From NCBI RefSeq assembly GCF_001905345.1, contig NZ_LFBV01000001.1, forward strand, positions 175,986 through 239,985: 64,000 nt of DNA, written 5' to 3'. Below, piece after piece: positions 1 to 7,603 of this stretch. The position numbers and the translations under genes were made by a program. Source of the stretch: Streptomyces uncialis. GTDB taxonomy: Bacteria; Actinomycetota; Actinomycetes; Streptomycetales; Streptomycetaceae. Position 1 is the stretch's first letter, and each line of letters begins with the position of its first letter. The notes under the pieces were generated by a model. It saw only the letters and a program-made list of their open reading frames with translations, was not told the DNA's origin and ran no database searches.

Positions 1-588
1 GAGGGCCAGGGCGCGGGCCGCCATGTTCGCCCCGGTCCCGTCAGCAGTGGGGATGGTGACCTCGATGTCGCCGCCGATCACCTTCTTCTGCGCGGGAGTC
101 AGCGCGGAGCGGGTGATGTTCGCCTTGATGAAGTCCGCGGTGGTGTCATCGAAGTACTCGGCGAAGCCCCTCGTGAGCTTCGAGAGCACCTGAGAGCCGA
201 ACCGGCGCAGATCGAAGGCCACCTGCTCCATGGACAGCGTGGTCGCGTTCTGGGCGAGAACACTGAGCTGCACCGGGAAGCGCGACTCGCGAATGAAGCC
301 GTTGGGCGCGCGGCGCGAAGCGGTCGGCAGCGGGCGGTCCGAGGACGCGGCGAGGGTGGTCTTGCTGCCCTTGATCGGGTTCTCGATCGGGGCCGAGATG
401 CCGGCCGCCTGGACCGGGATGCCGCGGGACTCGCGGTTCACGTTGATCACGTCACCGAGGCCACCTGTGAAGGACAGCTCCGAGTATCGGGCCGGAATGC
501 CGCCAAGGGTGAGCTGCCGGTCGAGGAGGCCGAGGGCCGCGATCGTGACCTGCTTGGGATCGAGATTAAAGTGGTGCGTGGTAGCCAT
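1..588 (-). CDS. Phage major capsid protein (partial)
   Basis: The ATG lies at 588-586, behind a GGAG ribosome site on the minus strand. 196 residues are visible before the window edge. The protein begins MATTHHFNLDPKQVTIAALG and has residues suited to a coat protein (SRGIPVQAAGISAPIENP, then a long helix-rich stretch). It follows terminase, portal and scaffold in the order usual for head modules, which supports the major capsid call more than any single motif does. The C-terminal part lies outside the window. A terminator sits just upstream, between scaffold and capsid genes, so capsid expression may be uncoupled from the packaging genes. Confidence 0.75.
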   Translation of the reverse strand, partial: MATTHHFNLDPKQVTIAALGLLDRQLTLGGIPARYSELSFTGGLGDVINVNRESRGIPVQAAGISAPIENPIKGSKTTLAASSDRPLPTASRRAPNGFIRESRFPVQLSVLAQNATTLSMEQVAFDLRRFGSQVLSKLTRGFAEYFDDTTADFIKANITRSALTPAQKKVIGGDIEVTIPTADGTGANMAARALAL

Positions 589-606
589 AGACTTGCTCCG
601 AGGGCA

Positions 607-640
607 TAAAAAAAGCCCCCCGGCAGTCAAGCCGGAGGGC
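607..640 (-). terminator. Rho-independent terminator between scaffold and capsid genes
   Basis: On the minus strand GCCCTCCGGC, a TTGACT loop and GCCGGGGGGC form a 10-bp stem with one weak pair, followed by seven T residues. It lies after the scaffold stop codon (659) and 19 bases before the capsid start codon. As a classical terminator inside a head operon it would lower capsid transcription from upstream unless read-through or antitermination occurs, or unless the hairpin serves as a 5' stabiliser of a capsid mRNA. Confidence 0.8.
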
Positions 641-658
641 TAATTCATAAATGATGGA

Positions 659-1192
659 TCATATGAACCGCCCGTTCGCGATGATGTCCGCGAGTTCGGT
701 AGGGTCCATGGTGGAAATATCGCCGCCACCGGACGAGTAATGCCCTGCACCCTTGAGGGGAGGGAATTCCGGCTCCGGGGCTGCTGGCTTGGGAAGAGAG
801 GCGATGAAAGCAGTCACCTTGTCGCGGTCCGCACGGCCGTCCTCGGAGAGGAAGCGGCCCAGGTCGAGATAGTCGGTCGGCACCGAAATGCCTGCGGTCG
901 CGGCCTGAGCGCGGATCTCCGCCTCGGCGAGAGATGTGCCGAACTCGGTGAGAGCCGAGCTACGGGCCTCCTCCCGGGCCTCGCTGATCGCACGCTCCTG
1001 GTCCGACATCTGCGACTCGCGGAGCTGGTCCAGCTCTCGGCTGGCAGCCTTCCACCGCTTTTCGTTCTCTCGGGAAAGCGCCTTCCACTTCTCTGCGTCT
1101 GAGTCATTGCCCGATGCGGACTGGATGGCCGGACCCTCCTGCTCGGAGGTGTCATTCTCGGCGCTCTGCGTCTCAATCATTAATGAATCCAT
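659..1192 (-). CDS. Phage capsid scaffolding protein
   Basis: 177 residues, acidic and rich in Glu, Ala, Ser and Arg, with a predicted long coiled coil over residues 35-95 (KWKALSRENEKRWKAASREL and following). The C-terminal tail is short and less charged. Size, composition and position between portal and major capsid are typical of scaffolding proteins that template procapsid assembly and leave before DNA packaging. An internal ATG at residue 5 is an alternative start. The identification rests on gene order and coiled-coil character; there is no protease motif. Confidence 0.75.
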   Translation of the reverse strand: MDSLMIETQSAENDTSEQEGPAIQSASGNDSDAEKWKALSRENEKRWKAASRELDQLRESQMSDQERAISEAREEARSSALTEFGTSLAEAEIRAQAATAGISVPTDYLDLGRFLSEDGRADRDKVTAFIASLPKPAAPEPEFPPLKGAGHYSSGGGDISTMDPTELADIIANGRFI

Positions 1193-1226
1193 TTCGGATG
1201 ACGAGGCACACCCTTTCGGCGTGCCA

Positions 1227-2684
1227 CTACTTCTGTTCGGCGAGCTTACGGTTCACGTTGCCGGAGTTTCCCTGGGGAAGTTTGCTGGCCATACGTGCGG
1301 CCTTGGCTTCCTGCGGTGTGTTCCCGACCCCGCTGATCCGTTCAGGCTGGGGGCCCAGACGCTGGACTTCCGCAGCAGCCAGCGCGTCTTCCTTCCGCAT
1401 TTCACGGAAGGAGCTGATCTGGGCGGGGGTGTAGCCTGCATCGCTCCATAGCTGGACCTCGGGTACATTGAGTTGCTTGAGCTTGAGCAGGGCGTCAATG
1501 TGCTGTGCTTTGGTCCTGTATTCAGGGTCCCGCCATACGGTCTCCATCGAATATGCACGGGCTCGCTTATCACGCTTTACGGCGAAGCACAGCCTGATGA
1601 CCTTTTCCCAGGACTCCCCGAAGTGCAGCATTCGCTCGTTCACCTTGGCGACCAGCCCGACTTCTGCGCTGGTAATGGACTCGCCCGAGGGTGCCGTTCC
1701 ACCGTTGACGAGGAAATAGTGACTGGGGGTCCGGGATATGGAACTCATGTGCTGAAGGAGGAGGCCCACGAGGTCGCAATAGTTACTGAGGCTGGCGGCC
1801 TCGAATTGGCCGAAACGGGCTGCTGGGTCCTCGGCCTGGAGAAGCTTGTCCACAGCGACCTTAAAAGGCTCGACCGGATTCCCGTGATCGTCTTCCACGA
1901 TCTCAAGGCCAGTCACATATCTCTGCGGCCAGGCAGCGAATTCCGAAGCCGTCAGCGCGTCCGAGACCGTCTTGTTGATCGCGTCCTGAATGGGGATCAC
2001 GTTCGACAGGTCGGAGTGCGGGTTGCCCACCAGACGGGACCGGTTGTAGAAGGGGACCACCGGAACGACGCCCAGGGGGTTCTTCCGCCGTGTCCCCTTC
2101 TCCCAGTCCGTCTCGCCGCGCTTGGTCTCGTAGACGTACGCCTCGGTCCAGAGCGTGACCCACTGCTGTCCCCAGTCGTCCCGGTAGAAGCGGGCTGCGG
2201 CCTCCAGCTTCGTGCGGGAGCCGGGCTTGAACTGGACCACCATCTCCTCGGCGGAGACCGGTTGGATCGAGGGCTCACCGTCAGTGCCGGCCCACACCGT
2301 GACGTACGCACGGCCCTGGATCATGGCGTCCAGATGTACAGCGTTGGACAGGGCGTCCATGCTGCTGCGCTGCCAGAACTCCCGGGCCTCCGTGTCGGTG
2401 CCGGGGGAGTCGGGGAGCCGGAAGGCGTCCACCGTCATGCGCTCGGTCGCGGAGTCGATGATCAGGCCGCAGAAGTTGTCCCGCCAGTTTTCGAAAACTT
2501 CGCGGAACTCGGCCTTGAAGCGGGCCTGGGAGAAGGCGAGCCGCTGGTGCTCGCCCTCGTAGTACTCGCCGTAACGGCGCAGTTCAGGAAGCCTGCTGGT
2601 CAGCCGTCCATGAAGATATGCGAGCCAATCGGCCGGGGATTCAGGGGGGCCGACAGCGGCGTATCCATTCGGAGGGATGATCAT
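1227..2684 (-). CDS. Phage portal protein
   Basis: 485 residues, a normal length for SPP1 gp6-type portals. The N-terminus (LAYLHGRLTSRLPELRRYGE, then YYEGEH and NWRDNFCGLIIDSATERM) matches the conserved start of this family. The middle contains wing/stem segments, and a C-terminal helical part ends in a basic tail. The protein forms the dodecameric ring at the capsid vertex through which DNA is pumped and to which the terminase docks. It starts 10 bases downstream of the terminase stop codon and precedes the scaffold gene. No frame damage is seen. Confidence 0.9.
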   Translation of the reverse strand: MIIPPNGYAAVGPPESPADWLAYLHGRLTSRLPELRRYGEYYEGEHQRLAFSQARFKAEFREVFENWRDNFCGLIIDSATERMTVDAFRLPDSPGTDTEAREFWQRSSMDALSNAVHLDAMIQGRAYVTVWAGTDGEPSIQPVSAEEMVVQFKPGSRTKLEAAARFYRDDWGQQWVTLWTEAYVYETKRGETDWEKGTRRKNPLGVVPVVPFYNRSRLVGNPHSDLSNVIPIQDAINKTVSDALTASEFAAWPQRYVTGLEIVEDDHGNPVEPFKVAVDKLLQAEDPAARFGQFEAASLSNYCDLVGLLLQHMSSISRTPSHYFLVNGGTAPSGESITSAEVGLVAKVNERMLHFGESWEKVIRLCFAVKRDKRARAYSMETVWRDPEYRTKAQHIDALLKLKQLNVPEVQLWSDAGYTPAQISSFREMRKEDALAAAEVQRLGPQPERISGVGNTPQEAKAARMASKLPQGNSGNVNRKLAEQK

Positions 2685-2693
2685 TAAGCCTCG

Positions 2694-4308
2694 CTAAAAG
2701 CCGATCACGCGCCTCCTGCGGGCATTAAGACGGCCGTCAGCGATTGCATCTGCCCTGGCCTCGAACGCAAGAATGGCGCACACGGCCAGGTCGATCTTCT
2801 TTTTGGAACGCGGGGAGTCTTTCGTGATCAAGATTCCCTGCGGGACTTCTCGGGTTACGGCGTTGAGGACGTGACGGCTCAGGTCCGGATCGTTCTCATG
2901 CTTCAGGTCCTGCATGGCGACTGCGGAATGGAACCGTTCGGTCGCCTGGGCCATGCGGGTGGGGCGGTTGGTCCAGTACTCGAAGACGCGGTCTTCCCCG
3001 AACTCCATGGCCCACCGGCCCAGAGCCTCTTGCCAGTAGGGTGGATCGCCGTACATCCATTCCACCTTGTAGGTACGGAATGCGTTGTGCACCGCGGCCT
3101 CGACCGAAAGGACGTCCACTTCCCATTCGGGGTCCGTCCTCGGGTTTTCCCACAGGCCGAGTTTGAAGAGCTTCCCGTCCCGCAATCGGCAACCGATGAT
3201 CCCCGACGAGTCTCCCCGCAAAGATCCATCGAACCCGATGGATATCTGTTCGCCGGGCTGGATCGGGTCTTCTTCGGAGAAGCAGAGTTCCCAGGAATCT
3301 TTGGTGACCCATCCGTCCGCGTTTTCCTGGATGTTGTTCAGGTAGAATCGATAAGCGACACCGGCTGGGGTGCGTGGGTCCTGGATGGCGTCAACGATGC
3401 CTTCGACGTCCACCCAGTGGGAATCGCCGTATGCGTCGCGGACGCCCCGGGTGATCGCGTCGCGGTCCTTGAGATCGAGGTCCGCAGTCGCCTCAACGCA
3501 GTCGTAGAGGATGCGGCCGGCCCCGGCCTCCGCCGCTTCGTGCGTCCTCTGCGCCACGCTGTTCTCCAGCGGATTGAACGCATTGGTGCTCTCAGCGAGC
3601 CGACTACCAGCGCCAGCCGTTTTCTGGACGTTCCGGTCCAGAGTCTCGAATACGTAGACCCCGTGGTTCGACTCAATCCAGTGGTGGGTCTCGTCGCAAA
3701 CGACAAATATTAATCAACCGGGCCCCGGTGAAACGTTTCTGCAAACGGGTTCCCCGGGGCCGGCCAAAGGTGGGCCTCGCCCCCTCAAGGCCGCGAGAAG
3801 AGGACGTGACGGGCTCGATCCGGCCTGGCCTGCCGTCCTTGAACTGGATCAGGTTCTTGCCGATCTCAATCCCGTACTCGCCCTCGGCGGGGGACTCGGC
3901 AAGCATTCCCCGGACCATGTCCCTGGTGTTGGCCGTCTGGTCCATCGAGGTTGCGGCGATCTGGACCAACGGGAGCGCCACGCGCTTCCCCACAGGAAGC
4001 CCGCTGTCGTCAAAGTGGGAGAACCTGCAAGGTCCGATAAATTCAATAATGCACAGGGCTGCCAGCAAAGGCGTTTTGCCCCAGCCCTTTGCGCGTCGCA
4101 GGGCGACCGTCCGGTAGACCCATTTGCCCTGGGCGTCGATCGCGTACATCCACAGAATGAAGCGAAGCTGCTCCTCCGTGAACGTCCACGGGTCGCCAGC
4201 GTGCTCACCGTCCGGCTGGACGATGTACCGCTGCGCCCAGCGGATGATCTGGTACCCCAGGGTGCGGGTGGGGTGGGGTACCCCCTCGGGGAGGTTTCCA
4301 GTCTGCAC
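2694..4308 (-). pseudogene. Terminase large subunit, split by a 61-bp insertion
   Basis: The GTG start at 4308 follows a G-rich ribosome site 14 bases after the small terminase. The N-terminal part (to 3766) holds the ATPase Walker A region (RRAKGWGKTPLLAALC). Removing exactly 61 bases restores Walker B (FVVCDETHHW) and the nuclease domain (SIGFDGSLRGDSSGIIG, YGDPPYW, KIDLAVCAIL) down to 2694. The restored protein would be 517 residues, the usual size of TerL. As it stands, the upstream frame ends at 3673 with residues LINICRLRRDPPLD, and the downstream frame is closed by TGA inside the insertion. It is either a dead gene or one that needs translational bypass or a +1 shift. Confidence 0.88.
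3705..3765 (-). other. 61-bp GC-rich insertion with imperfect hairpin inside TerL
   Basis: The insert lies between two TTTG tetramers on the minus strand, exactly between codons for PTF and VVCDE. Its left part, GGCCGGCCCCGG, is an imperfect inverted partner of CCGGGGCCCGG, with an inner GTTTGCAGAAAC hairpin. Its end, TTGATTAATATTTG, is AT-rich. Sixty-one is not a multiple of three. It has no start or stop in the upstream frame but carries TGA in the downstream frame. It looks like a small insertion with a 4-base flanking repeat; a byp-like bypass element is the alternative. Exact ends are ambiguous by up to four bases because of the repeat. Confidence 0.7.
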
Positions 4309-4322
4309 CTGACTGCCCCCCT

Positions 4323-4745
4323 TCAGCCTCCGCTCAGCAGGCGGTACAGCTCCTCGTCCATGTCGGCCGCAACGGTCATCGCGTCCTGGTCCTGGTCGTC
4401 GTTCTCGGGCAGCTCCAGCGTCATCCGGAGCCGTGCTCGGTCCTCGACGGTGCCGCCCCATTTCGCGGTCCTCATGCGGATCTCGGAGGCGTGTCGGGTG
4501 TCCCCTTGGTAGAAGGCGTCCACGAGCTTCGTGGTGATCTCCAGCTCGGCCCAGTCGGTCTCGGCCCAGCCGGCCGTCTGCGGGGACGTGGCCCATGTCT
4601 TCCAGAAGCGGCGGGCGCCGCCCGTTGAGATACCCAGGGCCTTGGGCAGGACCCGCCCCTCTAGGGGGCTGTCCTGGAGCACCTGGGCGTGGTCGTGCGT
4701 GTTGCGGCGAACAGCGTTTGCCTTCGGCCTCGGCCCTCTGGTCAC
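4323..4745 (-). CDS. Terminase small subunit (P27-like)
   Basis: 140 residues starting at GTG 4745, whose GTGA overlaps the stop of the preceding small ORF. The N-terminal half is basic and helix-rich (MTRGPRPKANAVRRNTHDHA), as in P27-family small terminases. The middle contains WAELEITTKLVDAFYQGDTR and RTAKWGGTVEDRARLRMTLE, very typical of actinophage TerS with the conserved WGGT-DRARLRM motif. The C-terminus is acidic. It recognises the packaging site and hands DNA to TerL, whose start is 14 bases downstream. Confidence 0.85.
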   Translation of the reverse strand: MTRGPRPKANAVRRNTHDHAQVLQDSPLEGRVLPKALGISTGGARRFWKTWATSPQTAGWAETDWAELEITTKLVDAFYQGDTRHASEIRMRTAKWGGTVEDRARLRMTLELPENDDQDQDAMTVAADMDEELYRLLSGG

Positions 4746-4936
4746 AGCCTCACCGAGCCTGGATCGATGCCGTACAGGTCCGCAAGGTCATCCATGTCTG
4801 CCTGGGCCTCCGCTCTCCAACTCCGCCTCGCCGCGGCGGCCGTGGACGGCTGGCCGGGGACGGCGGTCGGGAACCATGGCGAACAGGAGCACTCCTCGCA
4901 GTTGCTTGTGCAGTCGGCGGGCAAGATGTCTCCCAA
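4742..4936 (-). CDS. Small Cys-containing protein upstream of TerS
   Basis: An open frame of about 64 codons fills the gap between the HNH gene and the small terminase and ends in GTGA overlap with the latter, which suggests translational coupling. A TTG at 4936 is the most plausible start; no good ribosome site decides it. The product has a Cys cluster (CTSNCEECSC), an Ala/Arg middle and an acidic end (MDDLADLYGIDPGSVRL). No family is recognised. The acidic tail and position could suit a packaging accessory protein, but that is a guess. Confidence 0.45.
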   Translation of the reverse strand: MGDILPADCTSNCEECSCSPWFPTAVPGQPSTAAAARRSWRAEAQADMDDLADLYGIDPGSVRL

Positions 4937-4941
4937 AGGTG

Positions 4942-5262
4942 TTAACGGTCTTCGTAGTACGTCTTGCGGCGATGGCAACTGCGACACAGCACCCAGAGGT
5001 TGTCCAGCTCCCATGAGCCACCCCGGGCCACGGGGACGATGTGGTCCACCTCCAGCTCCTTGTGGGAGCTGCACCGCTGGCAGGCGAACCGGTCACGGGC
5101 CAGGACCCTCGCTCGTCGGGAATTCCAGTCCCCGGGCCTGCCGAGCGCACGGGAGGACTTGCGGTCCCAGCCACGACGGAGCTGGTGGTCCCCGCATCTA
5201 CCGTCACGCAGTGTTCTCGCGGTACACCCCGCGACCAGGCATATGGATGTGGCCCTGGGCAT
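4942..5262 (-). CDS. HNH endonuclease beside terminase
   Basis: 106 residues from ATG 5262, preceded by AAGGGGCGGGAC; an earlier in-frame start would add 29 residues unlike the family. The C-terminal half is a standard HNH/McrA-type fold: FACQRCSSHKELEVDHIVPV, then GGSWELDNLWVLCRSCHRRK, with zinc-binding CxxC pairs and the DH dyad. N-terminal CxxxxC and CxxH residues may form a second zinc knuckle. HNH proteins next to terminase genes are needed for cos cleavage in HK97-like phages, so a packaging role is likelier than homing. It is the first gene of the leftward module. Confidence 0.88.
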   Translation of the reverse strand: MPRATSICLVAGCTARTLRDGRCGDHQLRRGWDRKSSRALGRPGDWNSRRARVLARDRFACQRCSSHKELEVDHIVPVARGGSWELDNLWVLCRSCHRRKTYYEDR

Positions 5263-5274
5263 GTCCCGCCCCTT

Positions 5275-5320
5275 AAAAAGACTGAGGCCCCGACCGGTTG
5301 CTTGTCTGGCAGCCGGGGCC
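5275..5320 (-). terminator. Hairpin with T run in the leader of the leftward module
   Basis: On the minus strand GGCCCCG (5320-5314) pairs with CGGGGCC (5292-5286), with further imperfect pairing inside, and is followed by TCAGTCTTTTT. It ends about 13 bases before the HNH start codon. A leader terminator of this kind would block the packaging operon unless antiterminated; its long loop makes it weaker than the capsid terminator. Confidence 0.5.
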
Positions 5321-5404
5321 GGCCTTCTCGGACCTCTACCTGGATGCATAAACAGGGGATCAACAAGAAGGAAGTTTGACTAATAATTTACTGGAATAAA
5401 CACG

Positions 5405-5517
5405 GTGAGCTTCCTGTTGTTCATAGGTGGTACCCCCAGGAACCTCACTTCGTTCGGTCTCACTTAGTATGTAGATGTAAAGGCGCAGGGTGCTTACGGC
5501 CTCTCCTCAAAGTGAGA
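5405..5517. promoter_or_regulatory. Inverted repeats in the divergent switch region
   Basis: Two separate inverted repeats lie between the leftward and rightward modules. GTGAGCTTCCTG (5405-5416) pairs with CAGGAACCTCAC (5437-5448) with one mismatch and a 20-base loop. TCTCACTT (5458-5465) pairs with AAGTGAGA (5510-5517). The region is AT-richer than its surroundings and has no gene. Candidate operators or RNA hairpins of the lysis-lysogeny switch; which of these they are cannot be told from sequence. Confidence 0.5.
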
Positions 5518-5550
5518 TGTGGATCACGAGATATGAGGTAGAAAGATCGA

Positions 5551-5582
5551 AAGTTGACATGTCGTATGCCCTGGGCTACCCT
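5551..5582 (+). promoter_or_regulatory. Consensus early promoter with phage motif (site 0)
   Basis: TTGACA (5554-5559), a 17-base spacer and TACCCT (5577-5582) form a housekeeping-sigma promoter, with the HTH gene starting 38 bases later. The segment AAGTTGACATGTCGTA matches the motif AAGTTGCNNAGTAGKA found at the other phage sites at most fixed positions, so the same regulator may bind here. Confidence 0.75.
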
Positions 5583-5620
5583 CGCTCCCCAAGATCAACA
5601 ATGAAGGAGCACGTTTTGCC

Positions 5621-6103
5621 ATGACGAGCCTCCCCAGCAACATGGAACTGTCTCGGTTGCACCGCCAGGGTGTGACCGATGTGCAGATCGCCGCGAGGTA
5701 TGGTGTGACGCGCCAGGCGGTGAACAAGCGGCTTAAGCTGCTCAAGCTGAGCAGCAAGCCCCCACTCACGGCGAAGGCCAACGCACTGGTGCCCTGGAAC
5801 GTCCTTGCAGGTCAGGCGGGTGAGCCCACGCACCACACCGCGTACCCGCTGGAAGGTCTCAAGATGCTTCTCAGGCTGCGCATGGGGGACGACACGCTGT
5901 CACAGCGGCAGCGTGCCGATGGGGAGCGCTTCGAGCGGAGGCTTCGCAAGAACCCGAACCTCGTCCTCGACTACGACCGCGAGAGCGTGTCGGGGTTTTT
6001 TTGGCGTGAGCGCACTCCGGAGGACGGGAAATTGATTGTCGCCTGGCCCGCTGGCGTGGAAAGGCCGGTGGAAGACATAGCGCTTCTGGAGATGCCGTCC
6101 TAG
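5621..6103 (+). CDS. HTH DNA-binding regulator, first rightward gene
   Basis: 160 residues, with a helix-turn-helix at residues 8-40 (GVTDVQIAARYGVTRQAVNK, then RLKLL). The rest is basic and charged and matches no family I know. The start ATG has an AAGGAG site 10 bases upstream. The gene stands alone between a strong promoter (5554-5582) and a terminator (6177-6201), next to the divergent switch region. That monocistronic setting suits an immunity repressor or another phage regulator. The family is not definite; a Cro-like or activator role is equally possible. Confidence 0.7.
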   Translation: MTSLPSNMELSRLHRQGVTDVQIAARYGVTRQAVNKRLKLLKLSSKPPLTAKANALVPWNVLAGQAGEPTHHTAYPLEGLKMLLRLRMGDDTLSQRQRADGERFERRLRKNPNLVLDYDRESVSGFFWRERTPEDGKLIVAWPAGVERPVEDIALLEMPS

Positions 6104-6176
6104 GGGGGACGTAGATTCATGCCAAGGAAGAGTAAGAAATGCTCCCTGAGCAACTAGAACACGTACCGCCAAGCAG

Positions 6177-6201
6177 GGCCCCTCGAACCGAGGGGCCTTT
6201 T
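6177..6201 (+). terminator. Terminator after the HTH gene
   Basis: GGCCCCTCG, loop AACC, then GAGGGGCC followed by TTTT. The 8-bp GC stem is perfect. It separates the HTH gene from the replication module, so that module needs its own promoter or read-through. Confidence 0.85.
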
Positions 6202-6345
6202 GCGTTGCGCAACATGGTTTTCGCATGTATTGCAATCGAACACCAGTGTGAATCACCTCACGTGGAATCTGGCCCCTTGCACGGCAAAACCACGTTTAGG
6301 CTCAAGCGTGAAGGAAATGAATGCGCAGCTTGTGGGAGGTCCGCA

Positions 6346-6690
6346 ATGAAGCGGGGCGTTGGGGCGATCCCGACTTGCAACAACAGCAGGCTTGTTGTGG
6401 CGCTAGAGGGGCTTTCGGGGACGGAGCCCCTGACCACGGGCCAGATCATTGGCACCGGCCTGTCCATCATCCAGCAGTACGGAGCCAGCGTGGGCACCTT
6501 CTGGCTGGTCGTCGTCACGGACGTCATGTCCGAAGCCGACTGGGGCGAACTGGGGGATCTGTCTGACCGGATGGGCGCCCCCTGGGACGAGCGCATCGTG
6601 GCGCACTCCCGGCTGGACCAGGCTCATCCTCTGTTCCCCGGTTCCAGCCACTCCACCATCTACACCGTCCACCCGGAGGCACGTCCTTGA
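6346..6690 (+). CDS. Hypothetical phage protein
   Basis: 114 residues starting at ATG 6346, behind a good GGGAGG site; the open frame extends further upstream but through a region that overlaps the terminator. A hydrophobic middle (SIIQQYGASVGTFWLVVVTD) is probably a buried beta-alpha segment rather than a membrane helix, since acidic residues follow at once. The end overlaps the TTG start of the nuclease gene by four bases, so the two are translated together. No family is recognised. Confidence 0.65.
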   Translation: MKRGVGAIPTCNNSRLVVALEGLSGTEPLTTGQIIGTGLSIIQQYGASVGTFWLVVVTDVMSEADWGELGDLSDRMGAPWDERIVAHSRLDQAHPLFPGSSHSTIYTVHPEARP

Positions 6691-7484
6691 GCAGTATCGA
6701 GACCCAGCCGAGATCCGTGTCCCAGACGCAGCAGTATGAGGAGTGCTCCTGGCGTTTCTATCTTCAGCGTGTCGAGCGCGTGGTGCCGAGGCCGGCCGCC
6801 TGGAGCCATCACGGCACGGCCTTCCATGCCGTCGCGGAAGCCTTTGAGCTGTCCGGGCGGACCATGTCCGAGGAGGAGGCTGTGCAGCTCTTCTCCGACC
6901 GGTACAGCGCTCTGGTGAACAAGAGCCTGGAAGTCGAACCGGACACCGATCGCTGGCTGTCCGCAGGGCGAGTCGGCGGGGGCGAGGACATCGAGCGCCG
7001 CTACGCCCTGGGCCTGGAGCAGGTGAAGCACTACGTCACCGACTGGGCGGACGGACACCCGACGAACACCTGGAGCACACCCGACGGCAAGCCCGGCCTG
7101 GAGCTGTACTTCATGGTGGAACTGGGTGGCGTGAGGGTCCGCGGCTACATCGATCAACTCGTTGACGATGGGGACGGCTCGGTCCGGCCGAGGGACTGGA
7201 AGACCGGCTCCATGAAGTCGAAGTTCCAGCTCCAGACGTACGGCGTTGCCGTGCGCAAGCGCTACGGCGTCGAGGTGAACAAAGCGGACTGGTACCTGGC
7301 GAAGGATGGCCGGCTGTCGCGGCCGGTGAGGATGGACGGGGTGCGTGAAGAGGACGTGGCCGAGCGGTTCGCGGCCATGGACGCTGGCGTGAAGAGGGGC
7401 GACTTCCCGGCGAGCCCTGCCTTCCACTGCCGGTTCTGTGACGTGAGCCATGCCTGTTCATTTATTCAAAGAGTTGCTACGTAG
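6687..7484 (+). CDS. Cas4/RecB-like PD-(D/E)XK exonuclease
   Basis: 265 residues from TTG 6687. The nuclease core is visible: an early SQTQQYEECSWRFYL, which contributes the first Cys of a four-Cys iron-sulphur site; HGTAFHAVAE; GYIDQLVD; and the catalytic RDWKTGS followed by QLQTYG. The C-terminal FHCRFCDVSHAC supplies the remaining Cys residues. Phages use such enzymes for recombination or DNA processing, and here it opens the replication module. The stop codon lies inside motif site 1 (7471-7487), so operator and gene end share bases. Confidence 0.85.
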   Translation: MSSIETQPRSVSQTQQYEECSWRFYLQRVERVVPRPAAWSHHGTAFHAVAEAFELSGRTMSEEEAVQLFSDRYSALVNKSLEVEPDTDRWLSAGRVGGGEDIERRYALGLEQVKHYVTDWADGHPTNTWSTPDGKPGLELYFMVELGGVRVRGYIDQLVDDGDGSVRPRDWKTGSMKSKFQLQTYGVAVRKRYGVEVNKADWYLAKDGRLSRPVRMDGVREEDVAERFAAMDAGVKRGDFPASPAFHCRFCDVSHACSFIQRVAT

Positions 7485-7502
7485 GAAACTGTGGCGTAGA
7501 AT
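7471..7502 (+). promoter_or_regulatory. Phage motif site 1 with promoter
   Basis: GAGTTGCTACGTAGGAA carries TTGCTA as a -35 box; after a 17-base spacer comes TAGAAT (7497-7502). Within it TTGCTACGTAGGAA is nearly palindromic. It lies at the end of the nuclease gene and could drive the helicase and following genes. Confidence 0.65.
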
Positions 7503-7548
7503 CGGAACTGAGGGACGGCCCGCTTGGCGAGCTTGCTTTTTCCCTCGC

Positions 7549-7580
7549 AAGTTGCCTAGTAGGAAGACGATGGGTCATCT
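7549..7580 (+). promoter_or_regulatory. Phage motif site 2
   Basis: AAGTTGCCTAGTAGGAA (7549-7565) is an exact match to the motif. With TTGCCT as -35, the base run TCATCT (7575-7580) sits at 17 bases, a poor -10. It is about 70 bases after site 1 and upstream of the helicase, so the pair may act together. Confidence 0.6.
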
Positions 7581-7603
7581 ACTCCCTTGCGCAGTCCATA
7601 CGT

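Noticed and set aside
4942..5262. HNH gene as a homing endonuclease that explains the TerL insertion
   Set aside because: HNH genes next to terminase are a standard packaging component, and the insertion is far too short to be a group I intron.
6119..6157. 12-codon basic ORF (MPRKSKKCSLSN) after the HTH gene
   Set aside because: A G-rich stretch upstream could serve as ribosome site, but 12 codons give no statistical support and a terminator follows directly.
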